64,000 nt of DNA. It comes from Nocardioides panacisoli (lineage in GTDB: Bacteria; Actinomycetota; Actinomycetes; Propionibacteriales; Nocardioidaceae). Below, in pieces: positions 1-7,448 of this stretch. The stretch covers positions 3,224,001 to 3,288,000 of the forward strand of contig NZ_CP080409.1 in the NCBI RefSeq assembly GCF_019448235.1. The letters are read 5' to 3'. Numbering within the stretch: the stretch's first letter is position 1; each line of letters begins with the position of its first letter. The notes below the pieces were generated by a model. The model was not told the DNA's origin. It made no database searches and worked only from the letters and a program-made list of their open reading frames with translations. The position numbers and the translations under genes were made by a program.

Positions 1-612
1 GGCCGAGCAGTACCAGTCGAAGTCGTGGCCGCCCGCGCCCCAGCCGCCGCGGTCGTACTCGGTGATCGTGGTCTCGGTGTACTCGCTGCCGTCGGTGCGC
101 TCGACCTCGCGGAAGGTACGCCGCAGCGGCAGCTGCCAGCACACGTCCGGCTTGGTCTCGAGCGGGTTGCGGTCCTGCTCCAGCGCCAGGCCGTGCAGGG
201 CGCAGCCGTAGCCGCCGGGGAAGCCGGGCTGGTTGGCGAAGACGCAGGAGCGCTGGCCGTCGGCGTGCTGGACCTGGAGGGTCTTGCGCTCGCCGTCCTC
301 GTCGGTCTCGATCCAGTCCTTCTTCTTCACCTTCCGCCCCGGGTGCAGCTGCCACCGCTCGGGTGTGAGCTGCTTGACGTACTCCGCGACGCGCTTCTCG
401 TCCTCGCCGTCGGCGAAGTGCGCGCCGAGCGTGCAGCAGCCCATGTCGGGCGAGTCGGTGACGATGCCGGGGCATCCCTGCCCGAAGATGCACATGTAGC
501 TCGAGGTGAGCCAGGTGAGGTCGCAGCGGAAGATCTCGGCCTCGTCGTCGGGGTTGGTGAACTCCACCCACGCACGCGGGAAGTTGGGATTGACCTCTGG
601 CACGTGGACCAC
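1..612 (-). CDS. Cysteine-rich conserved protein, Rv0495c family (partial)
   Basis: The gene runs off the left edge; 204 codons are visible from a GTG at 612. An alternative GTG lies at 603 in the same frame, 7 nt after a TACGGT hexamer (616-611). The protein opens [14 protein letters not shown] and carries cysteines at about residues 29, 40, 46, 58, 59, 122, 136, 157 and 202. Their spacing suggests a bound metal or Fe-S cluster, which is inference. It matches my memory of mycobacterial Rv0495c, which also lies divergent to the exopolyphosphatase gene. The function is unknown. The gene does not begin with ATG and its 3' end is outside the window. Confidence 0.8.
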   Translation of the reverse strand, partial: MVHVPEVNPNFPRAWVEFTNPDDEAEIFRCDLTWLTSSYMCIFGQGCPGIVTDSPDMGCCTLGAHFADGEDEKRVAEYVKQLTPERWQLHPGRKVKKKDWIETDEDGERKTLQVQHADGQRSCVFANQPGFPGGYGCALHGLALEQDRNPLETKPDVCWQLPLRRTFREVERTDGSEYTETTITEYDRGGWGAGGHDFDWYCSA

Positions 613-629
613 CGTAGTTGCTGCGCGGG

Positions 630-635
630 TAGGTT
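630..635 (+). promoter_or_regulatory. -10 element of ppx, leaderless type
   Basis: TAGGTT ends 6 nt before the ppx ATG at 642, so transcription probably begins at or next to the start codon. No ribosome-binding site is visible. Confidence 0.55.
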
Positions 636-641
636 GGTCCC

Positions 642-1580
642 ATGCGCCTTGGCGTCCTCGACATCGGCTCCAACACGGGACACCTGTTGTTGGTGGACGC
701 CCGTCCGGGTGCCGCGCCGCTGCCGGCCTCGAAGTACAAGCGCCCGCTGCGGCTCGCCGAGCACCTCGACGACGACGGTGCCGTCACCAAGACCGGCATC
801 GACGCCCTCACCGACTTCACCGCCGAGTCGCTCGCGGTGGCGGAGGAGAAGGGCTGCGAGGAGATGGTGCCGTTCGCGACCTCCGCGGTGCGCGACGCGG
901 TCAACTGCGACGACGTGCTCGAGCACGTCGCGAAGCGCACCGGCGTGGAGATCGGCGTACTCCACGGGGAGGACGAGGCCCGGCTGACCTTCCTCGCCGT
1001 ACGCCGCTGGTTCGGCTGGTCGGCCGGCCGGCTGACCGTCTTCGACATCGGCGGCGGGTCGCTGGAGATCGCCGCCGGCCCCGACGAGCATCCCGACGTC
1101 GCGCTCTCGGAGCCGCTGGGTGCGGCGCGCCTGGCGCGCCGGTACTTCGAGAAGAAGGTCGACGAGGACAAGCTGCGCAAGATCCGCCGCAAGCTGCGCG
1201 CCGAGATCGCCCGCGACGCCGACCGGGTGCTGCGGGGCGGGACGACGCACCGTGCGGCGGCGACCTCGAAGACGTTCCGCTCGCTGGCCCGCATCTGCGG
1301 TGCGGCGCCGTCGGCGGACGGGCCGCTGGTGCCGCGCACGCTGGCGATGGCCGACCTGCAGTCGTGGATCCCCAAGCTGCTCCAGATGAGCGACTCCGAC
1401 CTCGCCGACCTCCCCGGCGTCTCGCCCAGCCGCACGCACCAGATCGTGCCGGGTGCGCTGGTGGCGGAGGCCTGCATGGACATCTACGACCTCGACGAGC
1501 TCGAGATCTGCCCGTGGGCGCTGCGGGAGGGCGTGATCCTGGAGCGCATCGACCGGCTCGGCGCCGCCGACGGGACCTGA
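642..1580 (+). CDS. ppx: Exopolyphosphatase, Ppx/GppA family
   Basis: Predicted 312-aa cytosolic phosphatase that removes terminal phosphate from polyphosphate, or hydrolyses pppGpp. Both phosphate-binding loops of the ASKHA fold are visible: [13 protein letters not shown] at the N terminus and [12 protein letters not shown] near residue 128. It is the short form without the extra C-terminal domains of the roughly 500-aa E. coli enzyme, like mycobacterial PPX1. The stop is followed after one base by the next gene, so the two are probably co-transcribed. Whether polyphosphate or pppGpp is the true substrate cannot be read from sequence. Confidence 0.9.
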   Translation: MRLGVLDIGSNTGHLLLVDARPGAAPLPASKYKRPLRLAEHLDDDGAVTKTGIDALTDFTAESLAVAEEKGCEEMVPFATSAVRDAVNCDDVLEHVAKRTGVEIGVLHGEDEARLTFLAVRRWFGWSAGRLTVFDIGGGSLEIAAGPDEHPDVALSEPLGAARLARRYFEKKVDEDKLRKIRRKLRAEIARDADRVLRGGTTHRAAATSKTFRSLARICGAAPSADGPLVPRTLAMADLQSWIPKLLQMSDSDLADLPGVSPSRTHQIVPGALVAEACMDIYDLDELEICPWALREGVILERIDRLGAADGT

Positions 1581-1581
1581 C

Positions 1582-2382
1582 ATGGCCCGGATGCCGCGGA
1601 TCGGCCTCTCCACCTCCTCGGTCTACCCGGAGTCGACGGCGCACGCGTTCAGCTACGCCGCCGAGACCGGGTACGACGCCGTGGAGGTGATGGTCGGCAT
1701 CGACGCGCTCTCCCAGCAGGTGGAGGCGGTGGAGAAGCTCATCGACCACCACCAGTTGCCGGTGTGCGCCGTGCACGCGCCGTGCCTGCTCTTCACCCAG
1801 CGGGTGTGGGGCATCGAGCCGTGGGGCAAGCTCGAGCGGTCCGCGGAGATGGCGACCGCCGTCGGCGCCGAGGTGGTCGTCGTCCATCCGCCGTTCCGGT
1901 GGCAGCGTGAGTACGCCGCCGGCTTCGTCGAGGGCATCGCGGCGCTGGAGGAGTCGACCGGCATCGCCTTCGCGGTGGAGAACATGTATCCGTGGCGGGC
2001 CTCGCGCGGCAAGGTCGAGATGTATCAGCCCGGCCGTGACCCGTCGGCGGAGGAGTACGCCAACGCCACCATCGACCTCTCCCACGCGGCGATCGCCAAG
2101 GACGACCCGGTCGCGATGGCCGAGCGGCTGGGGGAGCGGCTGCGGCACGTGCACCTGACCGACGGCACCGACTCGGCCAAGGACGAGCACCTCGTGCCCG
2201 GACGCGGCGACATCGGCGCGGACACCTTCCTGCACCACTTGGCCCGCAGCGGGTTCGGCGGCGAGGTGGTGCTCGAGATCAACACCCGGCGCTGCAACTC
2301 CCACGAGGAACGGCTGGCCGACCTGCGCGAGTCGCTGGAGTTCGCCCAGCGCCACCTCGCCGCGACCGCCGTCGAGTCGTGA
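1582..2382 (+). CDS. Sugar phosphate isomerase/epimerase, TIM barrel (AP endonuclease 2 fold)
   Basis: A 266-aa protein of the xylose isomerase-like superfamily. Typical metal-binding positions are visible: the VEVM strand near residue 36, HAPC near 67, HLTDGTDSAKDEHL near 190 with the following PGRGDI turn, and VLEINTRR near 230. Its substrate is unknown. The same gene follows ppx in mycobacteria (Rv0498 in my recollection). It starts one base after the ppx stop and overlaps the TetR gene by 4 nt, so the three form one transcription unit. A role as an endonuclease is less likely than isomerase because of the HLTDG pattern. Confidence 0.82.
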   Translation: MARMPRIGLSTSSVYPESTAHAFSYAAETGYDAVEVMVGIDALSQQVEAVEKLIDHHQLPVCAVHAPCLLFTQRVWGIEPWGKLERSAEMATAVGAEVVVVHPPFRWQREYAAGFVEGIAALEESTGIAFAVENMYPWRASRGKVEMYQPGRDPSAEEYANATIDLSHAAIAKDDPVAMAERLGERLRHVHLTDGTDSAKDEHLVPGRGDIGADTFLHHLARSGFGGEVVLEINTRRCNSHEERLADLRESLEFAQRHLAATAVES

Positions 2383-2984
2383 CCAGCGTGCGGCCCGGGC
2401 GCCGCGGTCGGCGCCCCGGCAGCCCCGACACCCGGGCCGCGATCCTGGCTGCCGCGCGGGAACGCTTCGCCGAGGTGGGGTACGCCGGCACCACGATCCG
2501 CGCGGTGGCCGCGGCCGCCGGGGTCGACGGCGCGCTGGTGCACCACTACTACGGGAGCAAGGACGACCTCTTCCTCGCCGCCCTGGAGTTGCCGGTCGAC
2601 CCCCGCGAGGTCCTGGCCGAGGCCGTGGTCTCCGGCGACCGGGACGACGCCGGCGAGCGGCTCGTGCGCACCTTCCTCGCCGTGTGGGACGACCCGGACA
2701 ACCAGCCCGCACTCATCGCGTTGGTGCGCCGCGTGCTCGAGCCCGGCGGCGAGCCGCTGCTGCGCGACGGCTTCCTGCCCGTGGTCCTCGTCCCCATCGG
2801 CGAGCGTCTGGGCATCGATCGTCCCGAGCTGCGCATGCCGCTGCTCGCCAGCCAGGTCCTCGGCCTGATCACCCTGCGTTACCTGGTCGTCGTCGAGCCC
2901 CTCGCCTCGATGGACGCCGACGCCCTCGTCGCGGCGTACGCCCCCGTGGTGCAGCGGTACCTCACGGGGCCCTTGCCGGGCTGA
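2379..2984 (+). CDS. TetR/AcrR family transcriptional regulator
   Basis: A 201-aa regulator. Residues about 15-60 form the TetR helix-turn-helix, with RAAILAAARERFAEVGY followed by TTIRAVAAAAGVDGALVHHYYGSKDDLF. The C-terminal part is a helical ligand and dimer domain that I cannot assign. Its GTG start shares four bases with the stop of the isomerase gene. The ABC exporter genes at 4178-5628 are a plausible target, since TetR regulators often sit beside the exporters they repress. The nuclease module at 3022-4139 now separates them. Confidence 0.88.
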   Translation: MTSVRPGRRGRRPGSPDTRAAILAAARERFAEVGYAGTTIRAVAAAAGVDGALVHHYYGSKDDLFLAALELPVDPREVLAEAVVSGDRDDAGERLVRTFLAVWDDPDNQPALIALVRRVLEPGGEPLLRDGFLPVVLVPIGERLGIDRPELRMPLLASQVLGLITLRYLVVVEPLASMDADALVAAYAPVVQRYLTGPLPG

Positions 2985-2990
2985 GCCGTC

Positions 2991-3016
2991 GGGATCCCCG
3001 GTTGACCGGGGATCCC
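2991..3016 (+). terminator. Hairpin terminator after the TetR gene
   Basis: A perfect 12-bp inverted repeat (GGGATCCCCGGT, 2-nt loop, ACCGGGGATCCC) begins 6 nt after the TetR stop. No T-tract follows. A very similar hairpin lies at 31498-31529. Confidence 0.6.
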
Positions 3017-3021
3017 CGCCG

Positions 3022-3068
3022 CTGTGCGGAGGATTGCGGTCACCAGGTGACACCGATCCTCCACACAG
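3022..3068. repeat. 47-bp near-palindromic repeat, copy 1
   Basis: It runs from CTGTGCGGAGGATTGCGG to CCGATCCTCCACACAG and is close to palindromic about the CACCAGGTG centre. It ends 4 nt from the stop of the minus-strand nuclease gene. It matches the copy at 4093-4139 at 45 of 47 positions, in the same orientation. Confidence 0.85.
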
Positions 3069-3072
3069 TCGA

Positions 3073-4032
3073 TCAGGGCGGCGGGCAGTCGGGGCAGCGG
3101 CGTACGGCGCCCGGCCAGCCACGAGCAGCGAGGCCGGCGCCGATCCGGGCGGCCGTGGCGCAGGGGCGGTCGAACACCTGGCCCCAGCCCAGCCGCGCGG
3201 TCGAGCGGTCGGTGGCGAACGCGTCGAGGTCACGCTCCAGGTCGTGGTCGCGGTCGTGGGTGGAGGTGTGGTGCAGGCGCCCGTCGAGCTCGACGATCGC
3301 GGCGTACTCGACGTAGCAGACGTCGCGGTAGAGCGTCCCCTTGATCGACTCGCGGAACTGTCGCCGCGCCACCGGCAGTCCGTGCGGTTGCTCGACGCGC
3401 ACGAGGTAGGCGTGCTCGAGCGTCGAGCAGGTCCCGTGGGAGAGGTCGGTGATCACCTGCTCGAGGAAGTGGCGCCGCCGGTGGCGCGGTCGCGACGCCA
3501 GCGCGGTTGCCAGGCGACGGGGCGTGGTCCGGCGGGCGCGGAGCACGTCGGAGAGGTGGGCGACCGCGTCCACGTCCCGCCGAGCACTCGCCGCCAGCTC
3601 CAGCGCGGCGTACTCCGGCCGTTGCCGGGGTGGCCCGGTGTTCCACAGCACGGTGTCGTGGAGGTGGCTCGAGCGTCGCAGGCGTACGCCGGCCGGTGCC
3701 GTCACGCGGCGCTCGCGCCCGACCGCGACCTCGATCGGCAGGCCGTCGTCCGCCTCGCTGCGCCCGGGGCCGTCGGCGGCCCGGCGCGCCGAGGCGCCGC
3801 GCAGCGCTGCTGGCCAGCACGCCAGCACCGCTGCCCACGCGCGCTGCAGCCAGGTGAGCGGGCCGGTGTGGTCGACGTACACGCCGGGATGCACCGTCGT
3901 GAGCAGTCGCCGCCGCTGCAGCCGACGGATGTCGTGGTCCGTGACACCGCACCCGAGGAGCTGCCGTCGCCCCACGACGCCGGCCTGGCGGCCGAGCAGG
4001 TCGACGAAGCGGGGAGCGGCGGGGTCGTCCAT
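3073..4032 (-). CDS. AbiEi-type winged-helix plus DUF559 (Vsr-like) nuclease-fold protein
   Basis: A 319-aa protein. The N terminus (about residues 8-60: RQAGVVGRRQLLGCGVT, then a GVYVDH strand) looks like the winged-helix domain of type IV antitoxins. The C terminus carries a DUF559-type endonuclease-like core with VEYAAIVELDGRLHH and a downstream RDHDLERD segment, around residues 245-280. Proteins of this architecture are common as single genes in actinobacteria, and their function is not settled. No partner toxin gene is beside it. Both sides carry a 47-bp palindrome, and it splits a TetR gene from an ABC exporter, which suggests insertion. Antitoxin, solitary nuclease or selfish element are all open. 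Confidence 0.72.
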   Translation of the reverse strand: MDDPAAPRFVDLLGRQAGVVGRRQLLGCGVTDHDIRRLQRRRLLTTVHPGVYVDHTGPLTWLQRAWAAVLACWPAALRGASARRAADGPGRSEADDGLPIEVAVGRERRVTAPAGVRLRRSSHLHDTVLWNTGPPRQRPEYAALELAASARRDVDAVAHLSDVLRARRTTPRRLATALASRPRHRRRHFLEQVITDLSHGTCSTLEHAYLVRVEQPHGLPVARRQFRESIKGTLYRDVCYVEYAAIVELDGRLHHTSTHDRDHDLERDLDAFATDRSTARLGWGQVFDRPCATAARIGAGLAARGWPGAVRRCPDCPPP

Positions 4033-4092
4033 GCCCCGAGGCTGCTCGCCCGCGGCACCGCCGGCAACCGCCGCCGACCGCCCTGTGGACGA

Positions 4093-4139
4093 CTGTGCGG
4101 AGGATCGCGGTCACCAGGTGGCACCGATCCTCCACACAG
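4093..4139. repeat. 47-bp near-palindromic repeat, copy 2
   Basis: Copy of the 3022-3068 repeat with two differences. It lies 60 nt upstream of the nuclease gene start (minus strand) and 26 nt upstream of the -10 of the ABC exporter (plus strand). Its arms pair at 19 of 23 positions around a central A, so it could be an operator for either direction. Confidence 0.85.
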
Positions 4140-4165
4140 GCTTGCCCGAGCACCGCGAAGCGGCA

Positions 4166-4171
4166 TATATT
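4166..4171 (+). promoter_or_regulatory. -10 element of the ABC exporter operon, leaderless type
   Basis: TATATT, the best -10 match in the window, ends 6 nt before the ATG at 4178. It sits in a short AT-rich patch. Confidence 0.65.
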
Positions 4172-4177
4172 CAACGT

Positions 4178-4894
4178 ATGATGAAAAACGCGGTCGAGGT
4201 CGCCGACCTCTCCGTCGAGCGGGGCGGGCGCGACGTACTGCGCGAGCTCGCCTTCGCCGTGCCCGTCGGCCAGGTGACCGGCCTCCTCGGCCCCTCCGGC
4301 TGCGGCAAGACCACCCTGATGCGCGCGCTCGTCGGCGTGCAGGCCAAGGTCCGCGGCTCCGTCAGCGTCTTGGGGCAGTCCGCCGGCACGGCGCCGCTGC
4401 GCGACCGGGTCGGCTACGTGACCCAGGCGCCGAGCGTGTACGACGACCTCAGCGTCACCGAGAACCTCGCCTTCTTCGCCCGCGTGCTCGGCGTGGACCC
4501 CGGGGAGGTCGACCGCTGTGTCGAGGCGGTGGCCCTGGCGGACCACGCCGACCGCGTCGTGGCCGACCTCAGTGGCGGGCAGCGCTCCCGCGCCAGCCTC
4601 GCCGTCGCGCTGCTCGGCAGTCCCGAGCTGCTGGTGTTCGACGAGCCCACCGTCGGCCTGGACCCGGTGCTGCGCGAGGAGCTGTGGACCACCTTCCACG
4701 ACCTCGCCGACACCGGCACGACCGTGCTGGTCTCCAGTCACGTGATGGACGAGGCCGAGCGCTGCGACCGGCTGCTGCTGATGCGCGAGGGCCGGATCAT
4801 CGCCGACGGCACCCCCGGAGAGATCCGCACCCGCGCCGGTGCCGAGGACATCGAGCAGGCCTTCCTCACGATCGTGCGGGGTGATGCCGCATGA
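4178..4894 (+). CDS. ABC transporter ATP-binding protein (DrrA-like exporter)
   Basis: A 238-aa ATPase that would power the permease encoded next to it. Walker A GPSGCGKTT is at residues 38-46, the LSGGQ signature near 131, Walker B LLVFDEP near 151 and the H-loop SSHVMDEAE near 187. The start is set at the ATG ATG pair because a TATATT -10 lies 6 nt upstream and homology begins there. The open frame extends 243 codons further upstream without support. The stop overlaps the permease ATG by 4 nt. The substrate is unknown; drugs or lipids are typical for this subfamily. Confidence 0.9.
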   Translation: MMKNAVEVADLSVERGGRDVLRELAFAVPVGQVTGLLGPSGCGKTTLMRALVGVQAKVRGSVSVLGQSAGTAPLRDRVGYVTQAPSVYDDLSVTENLAFFARVLGVDPGEVDRCVEAVALADHADRVVADLSGGQRSRASLAVALLGSPELLVFDEPTVGLDPVLREELWTTFHDLADTGTTVLVSSHVMDEAERCDRLLLMREGRIIADGTPGEIRTRAGAEDIEQAFLTIVRGDAA

Positions 4895-5628
4895 ACCCCC
4901 GCGTCACGCTCGCCGTCGCCGGCCGCGTGCTGACCCAGCTGCGGCGCGACCACCGCACGCTGGCGATCATGCTGGTCCTGCCCTGCCTGCTCATCGCACT
5001 GCTGTGGTGGATGTTCGCCGACGTCCCGGGCAACAGCTTCGACGACCTCGGTCCGGGCCTGCTGGCGCTCTTCCCGTTCATCGTGATGTTCCTCGTGACG
5101 AGTGTGACCACGCTGCGCGAGCGTGCGAGCGGCACGCTGGAGCGGTTGTTGGCGATGCCGATGGGCAAGGTCGACTTCCTGCTCGGCTACGCACTCGCGT
5201 TCGGCATCGTCGCCGCCGTCCAGTCCGCCGCCGCGGTCGGGTTGAGCGTGGGCGTGCTCGGCCTGGAGATCGACGGGGCGGTGTGGTTGCTGACCGTCGT
5301 CGCCGTCGTCGACGCCGCTCTCGGCACCGCGCTCGGGCTGCTGGTCAGCGCCTTCGCCCGCACCGAGTTCCAGGCCGTGCAGTTCATGCCGGCGCTCGTG
5401 GTGCCCCAGATCCTGCTGTGCGGCCTGTTCCTGCCCCGCACGGCGCTGCCGTCGGTGCTGGAGACGATCAGCGACGTGCTGCCGCTCTCCTACGCCGTGG
5501 ACGCGATGGCCGCCGTACGCGACGGCCAGGCGGCCGGTGAGGTCTGGTGGGACCTGCTCGTCGTCGGCGGCTTCGTCCTGGCCGGGCTGGCCGTGGGCGC
5601 AGCGACCCTGCGGCGGCGTACGCCCTGA
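4891..5628 (+). CDS. ABC-2 type permease
   Basis: A 245-aa integral membrane protein with about six hydrophobic segments, beginning near IMLVLPCLLIALLWWMF. The motif TLRERASGTLERLLAMPM between the second and third segments is characteristic of DrrB/NodJ-like ABC-2 permeases. It is translationally coupled to the ATPase gene by an ATGA overlap, so the pair forms a two-gene exporter. The substrate cannot be predicted. The 32-nt gap after it holds the promoter of the next gene. Confidence 0.9.
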   Translation: MNPRVTLAVAGRVLTQLRRDHRTLAIMLVLPCLLIALLWWMFADVPGNSFDDLGPGLLALFPFIVMFLVTSVTTLRERASGTLERLLAMPMGKVDFLLGYALAFGIVAAVQSAAAVGLSVGVLGLEIDGAVWLLTVVAVVDAALGTALGLLVSAFARTEFQAVQFMPALVVPQILLCGLFLPRTALPSVLETISDVLPLSYAVDAMAAVRDGQAAGEVWWDLLVVGGFVLAGLAVGAATLRRRTP

Positions 5629-5648
5629 CCGGCGTCCCACCCATGCCC

Positions 5649-5654
5649 TAGCCT
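5649..5654 (+). promoter_or_regulatory. -10 element of the proline dehydrogenase gene, leaderless type
   Basis: TAGCCT ends 6 nt before the ATG at 5661; no Shine-Dalgarno sequence is visible. Confidence 0.5.
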
Positions 5655-5660
5655 CGGGTC

Positions 5661-6593
5661 ATGTCTCCGTTCCGCCAGCCGCTCCTGCTGCTGTCCCGCA
5701 GCGGCACCGCCAAGACGCTGCTGACCAAGCTGCCCCTCGCCGGCGACATCGTGGCGCGCTTCGTGCCCGGCGAGACGCTCGAGGAGGCGGTCGCGGCCGC
5801 GCGCGAGTTGGCCGATGCCGGCATCCACACCACCATCGACCACCTCGGCGAGGACACCACCGACGCCGCGCAGGCCAACCGGATCGTCGCCGAGTACGTC
5901 GCCCTGCTGGAGGCGCTCGCCGCCGAGGGCCTCGCGTCGTGGGCCGAGGTGAGCGTCAAGCTGACCGCCATCGGACTGGACCTGCCCGGCGGCCGCGCGG
6001 TGGCGCTGGAGAACGCCCGTCGCATCTGCCGCGCCGCGCACAACGCCGGCACCACGGTCACGCTGGACATGGAGGACCACACCACCACCGACGACATCCT
6101 CGCGGCCCTGCGCGACCTGCAGCAGGACTTCCCCGAGACCGGTGTCGCGGTGCAGGCCTACCTCCACCGCACCGAGACCGACTGCCGCTCGCTGGCGCGT
6201 GGCTCGTCGCGCGTGCGGCTGTGCAAGGGCGCCTACGACGAGCCCGAGGAGGTCGCCCACGCCGCGCCGGTCGACGTGGACCGGGCCTTCGTGCGGTGCC
6301 TGAAGACCCTGCTCGACGGCGAGGGCTACCCGATGATCGCGACCCACGACCCGCGCCTGGTCGAGATCGCATCGGCGCTGGTCAGCCGCTACGGCCGTGC
6401 CGCCGGCACGTACGAGTTCCAGATGCTCTACGGCTGCCGCCCCGAGGAGCAGCAGCGGCTCGCGGCGACGGGGGAGCGGGTCCGCGTCTACCTGCCTTAC
6501 GGCAGTGACTGGTACGGCTACCTCGTACGTCGACTCGCCGAGCGTCCGCGCAACCTGTCATTCTTCCTGACGGCACTGGTGTCGAAGAAGTGA
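5661..6593 (+). CDS. Proline dehydrogenase
   Basis: A 310-aa monofunctional FAD enzyme that oxidises L-proline to pyrroline-5-carboxylate and feeds electrons to the quinone pool. Family signatures are visible: VSVKLTAIGLDL near residue 96, RLCKGAYDEPEEVAH near 190, YPMIATHDPRLVE near 220 and the C-terminal LPYGSDWYGYLVRRLAERP that binds substrate and flavin. It lacks the aldehyde dehydrogenase half of PutA, so another protein must finish the breakdown. The next gene encodes the reverse, biosynthetic step, which is an unusual neighbour. Confidence 0.92.
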   Translation: MSPFRQPLLLLSRSGTAKTLLTKLPLAGDIVARFVPGETLEEAVAAARELADAGIHTTIDHLGEDTTDAAQANRIVAEYVALLEALAAEGLASWAEVSVKLTAIGLDLPGGRAVALENARRICRAAHNAGTTVTLDMEDHTTTDDILAALRDLQQDFPETGVAVQAYLHRTETDCRSLARGSSRVRLCKGAYDEPEEVAHAAPVDVDRAFVRCLKTLLDGEGYPMIATHDPRLVEIASALVSRYGRAAGTYEFQMLYGCRPEEQQRLAATGERVRVYLPYGSDWYGYLVRRLAERPRNLSFFLTALVSKK

Positions 6594-6607
6594 GCCGGGA
6601 GGCAGCC

Positions 6608-7405
6608 GTGAAGCAGACCGCCGTCATCGGTGGCGGGGTGATGGGGGAGACCCTGCTCGCCGGCCTGATCCGTTCCGGCCGTCCGGTCGCCCAGCTCCTG
6701 GTCGGTGAGAAGCGCCCCGAGCGGGCCACCGAGCTCATCGAGCGGTACGGCGTCACGGTGGTGGGCAACGTCGAGGCCGCCGAGAAGGCCGACACCCTCG
6801 CTGTCGTCGTCAAGCCGCAGGACATGGCCGTCGTGCTCGCCGAGCTCGCGCCCGCGCTGCGCCCCGGCCAGCTGCTGGTCTCGCTGGCGGCCGGCACGAC
6901 CACCGCATTCATCGAGTCCCACGTGCCCGAGGGCGTCGCCGTCGTCCGGGTCATGCCCAACACCCCGGCGCTGGTCGACGAGGGCATGTCGACGCTGTCG
7001 GGCGGCACCCACTGCGACGCCGACCACCTCGCCGAGGCGGAGGAGCTGATGGCCTCGGTGGGCAAGGTGATGCAGGTGCCGGAGAAGCAGCAGGACGCCG
7101 TCACGGCGATCAGCGGTTCCGGTCCGGCGTACATCTACTTCGTGGTGGAGTCGATGATCGAGGCGGGCGTCCACCTGGGGCTGCCGCGGTCCACGGCGCG
7201 CGACCTGGTCGTCCAGACCCTCGTCGGGTCGGCGCGGATGCTGGCCGAGACCGGCGAGCACCCCACGGTGCTGCGCGAGCAGGTGACCTCTCCGGGCGGC
7301 ACGACCGCCTCGGCGTTGCGGGAGCTGGAGACGCACAAGGTGCGCGCGGCGTTCCTCGAGGCGCTCAAGGCCGCGCGCGACCGTTCGGTCGAGCTCGGCA
7401 GTTGA
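6608..7405 (+). CDS. proC: Pyrroline-5-carboxylate reductase
   Basis: A 265-aa NAD(P)H-dependent reductase for the last step of proline synthesis. The N-terminal Rossmann motif VIGGGVMGE and the signature SGSGPAYIYFVVESMIEAG near residue 160 identify it. I place the start at the GTG at 6608 because GGGAGG (6597-6602) lies 5 nt upstream and the protein then begins MKQTAVIGGG. A GTG at 6590, overlapping the proline dehydrogenase stop, would add six residues. Confidence 0.93.
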   Translation: MKQTAVIGGGVMGETLLAGLIRSGRPVAQLLVGEKRPERATELIERYGVTVVGNVEAAEKADTLAVVVKPQDMAVVLAELAPALRPGQLLVSLAAGTTTAFIESHVPEGVAVVRVMPNTPALVDEGMSTLSGGTHCDADHLAEAEELMASVGKVMQVPEKQQDAVTAISGSGPAYIYFVVESMIEAGVHLGLPRSTARDLVVQTLVGSARMLAETGEHPTVLREQVTSPGGTTASALRELETHKVRAAFLEALKAARDRSVELGS

Positions 7406-7435
7406 CCGCCCGGCGCGGTGCGCGGGGCCGTCGCG

Positions 7436-7441
7436 TAGCGT
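7436..7441 (+). promoter_or_regulatory. -10 element of the acuC-like gene, leaderless type
   Basis: TAGCGT ends 7 nt before the ATG at 7449. Confidence 0.5.
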
Positions 7442-7448
7442 CCCCGTC

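Noticed and set aside
901..2712. Minus-strand open frame of 603 codons opposite ppx, the isomerase and the TetR gene
   Set aside because: Arg/Pro-rich composition typical of shadow frames; the plus-strand genes have clear family motifs.
3073..4032. Complete type IV toxin-antitoxin pair
   Set aside because: Only the antitoxin-like winged-helix protein is present; no AbiEii-like nucleotidyltransferase gene lies beside it.
3034..4177. Plus-strand open frames through the nuclease module that run into the ABC ATPase frame
   Set aside because: The minus-strand protein has the recognisable domains. The ATPase begins at 4178, after its own -10.
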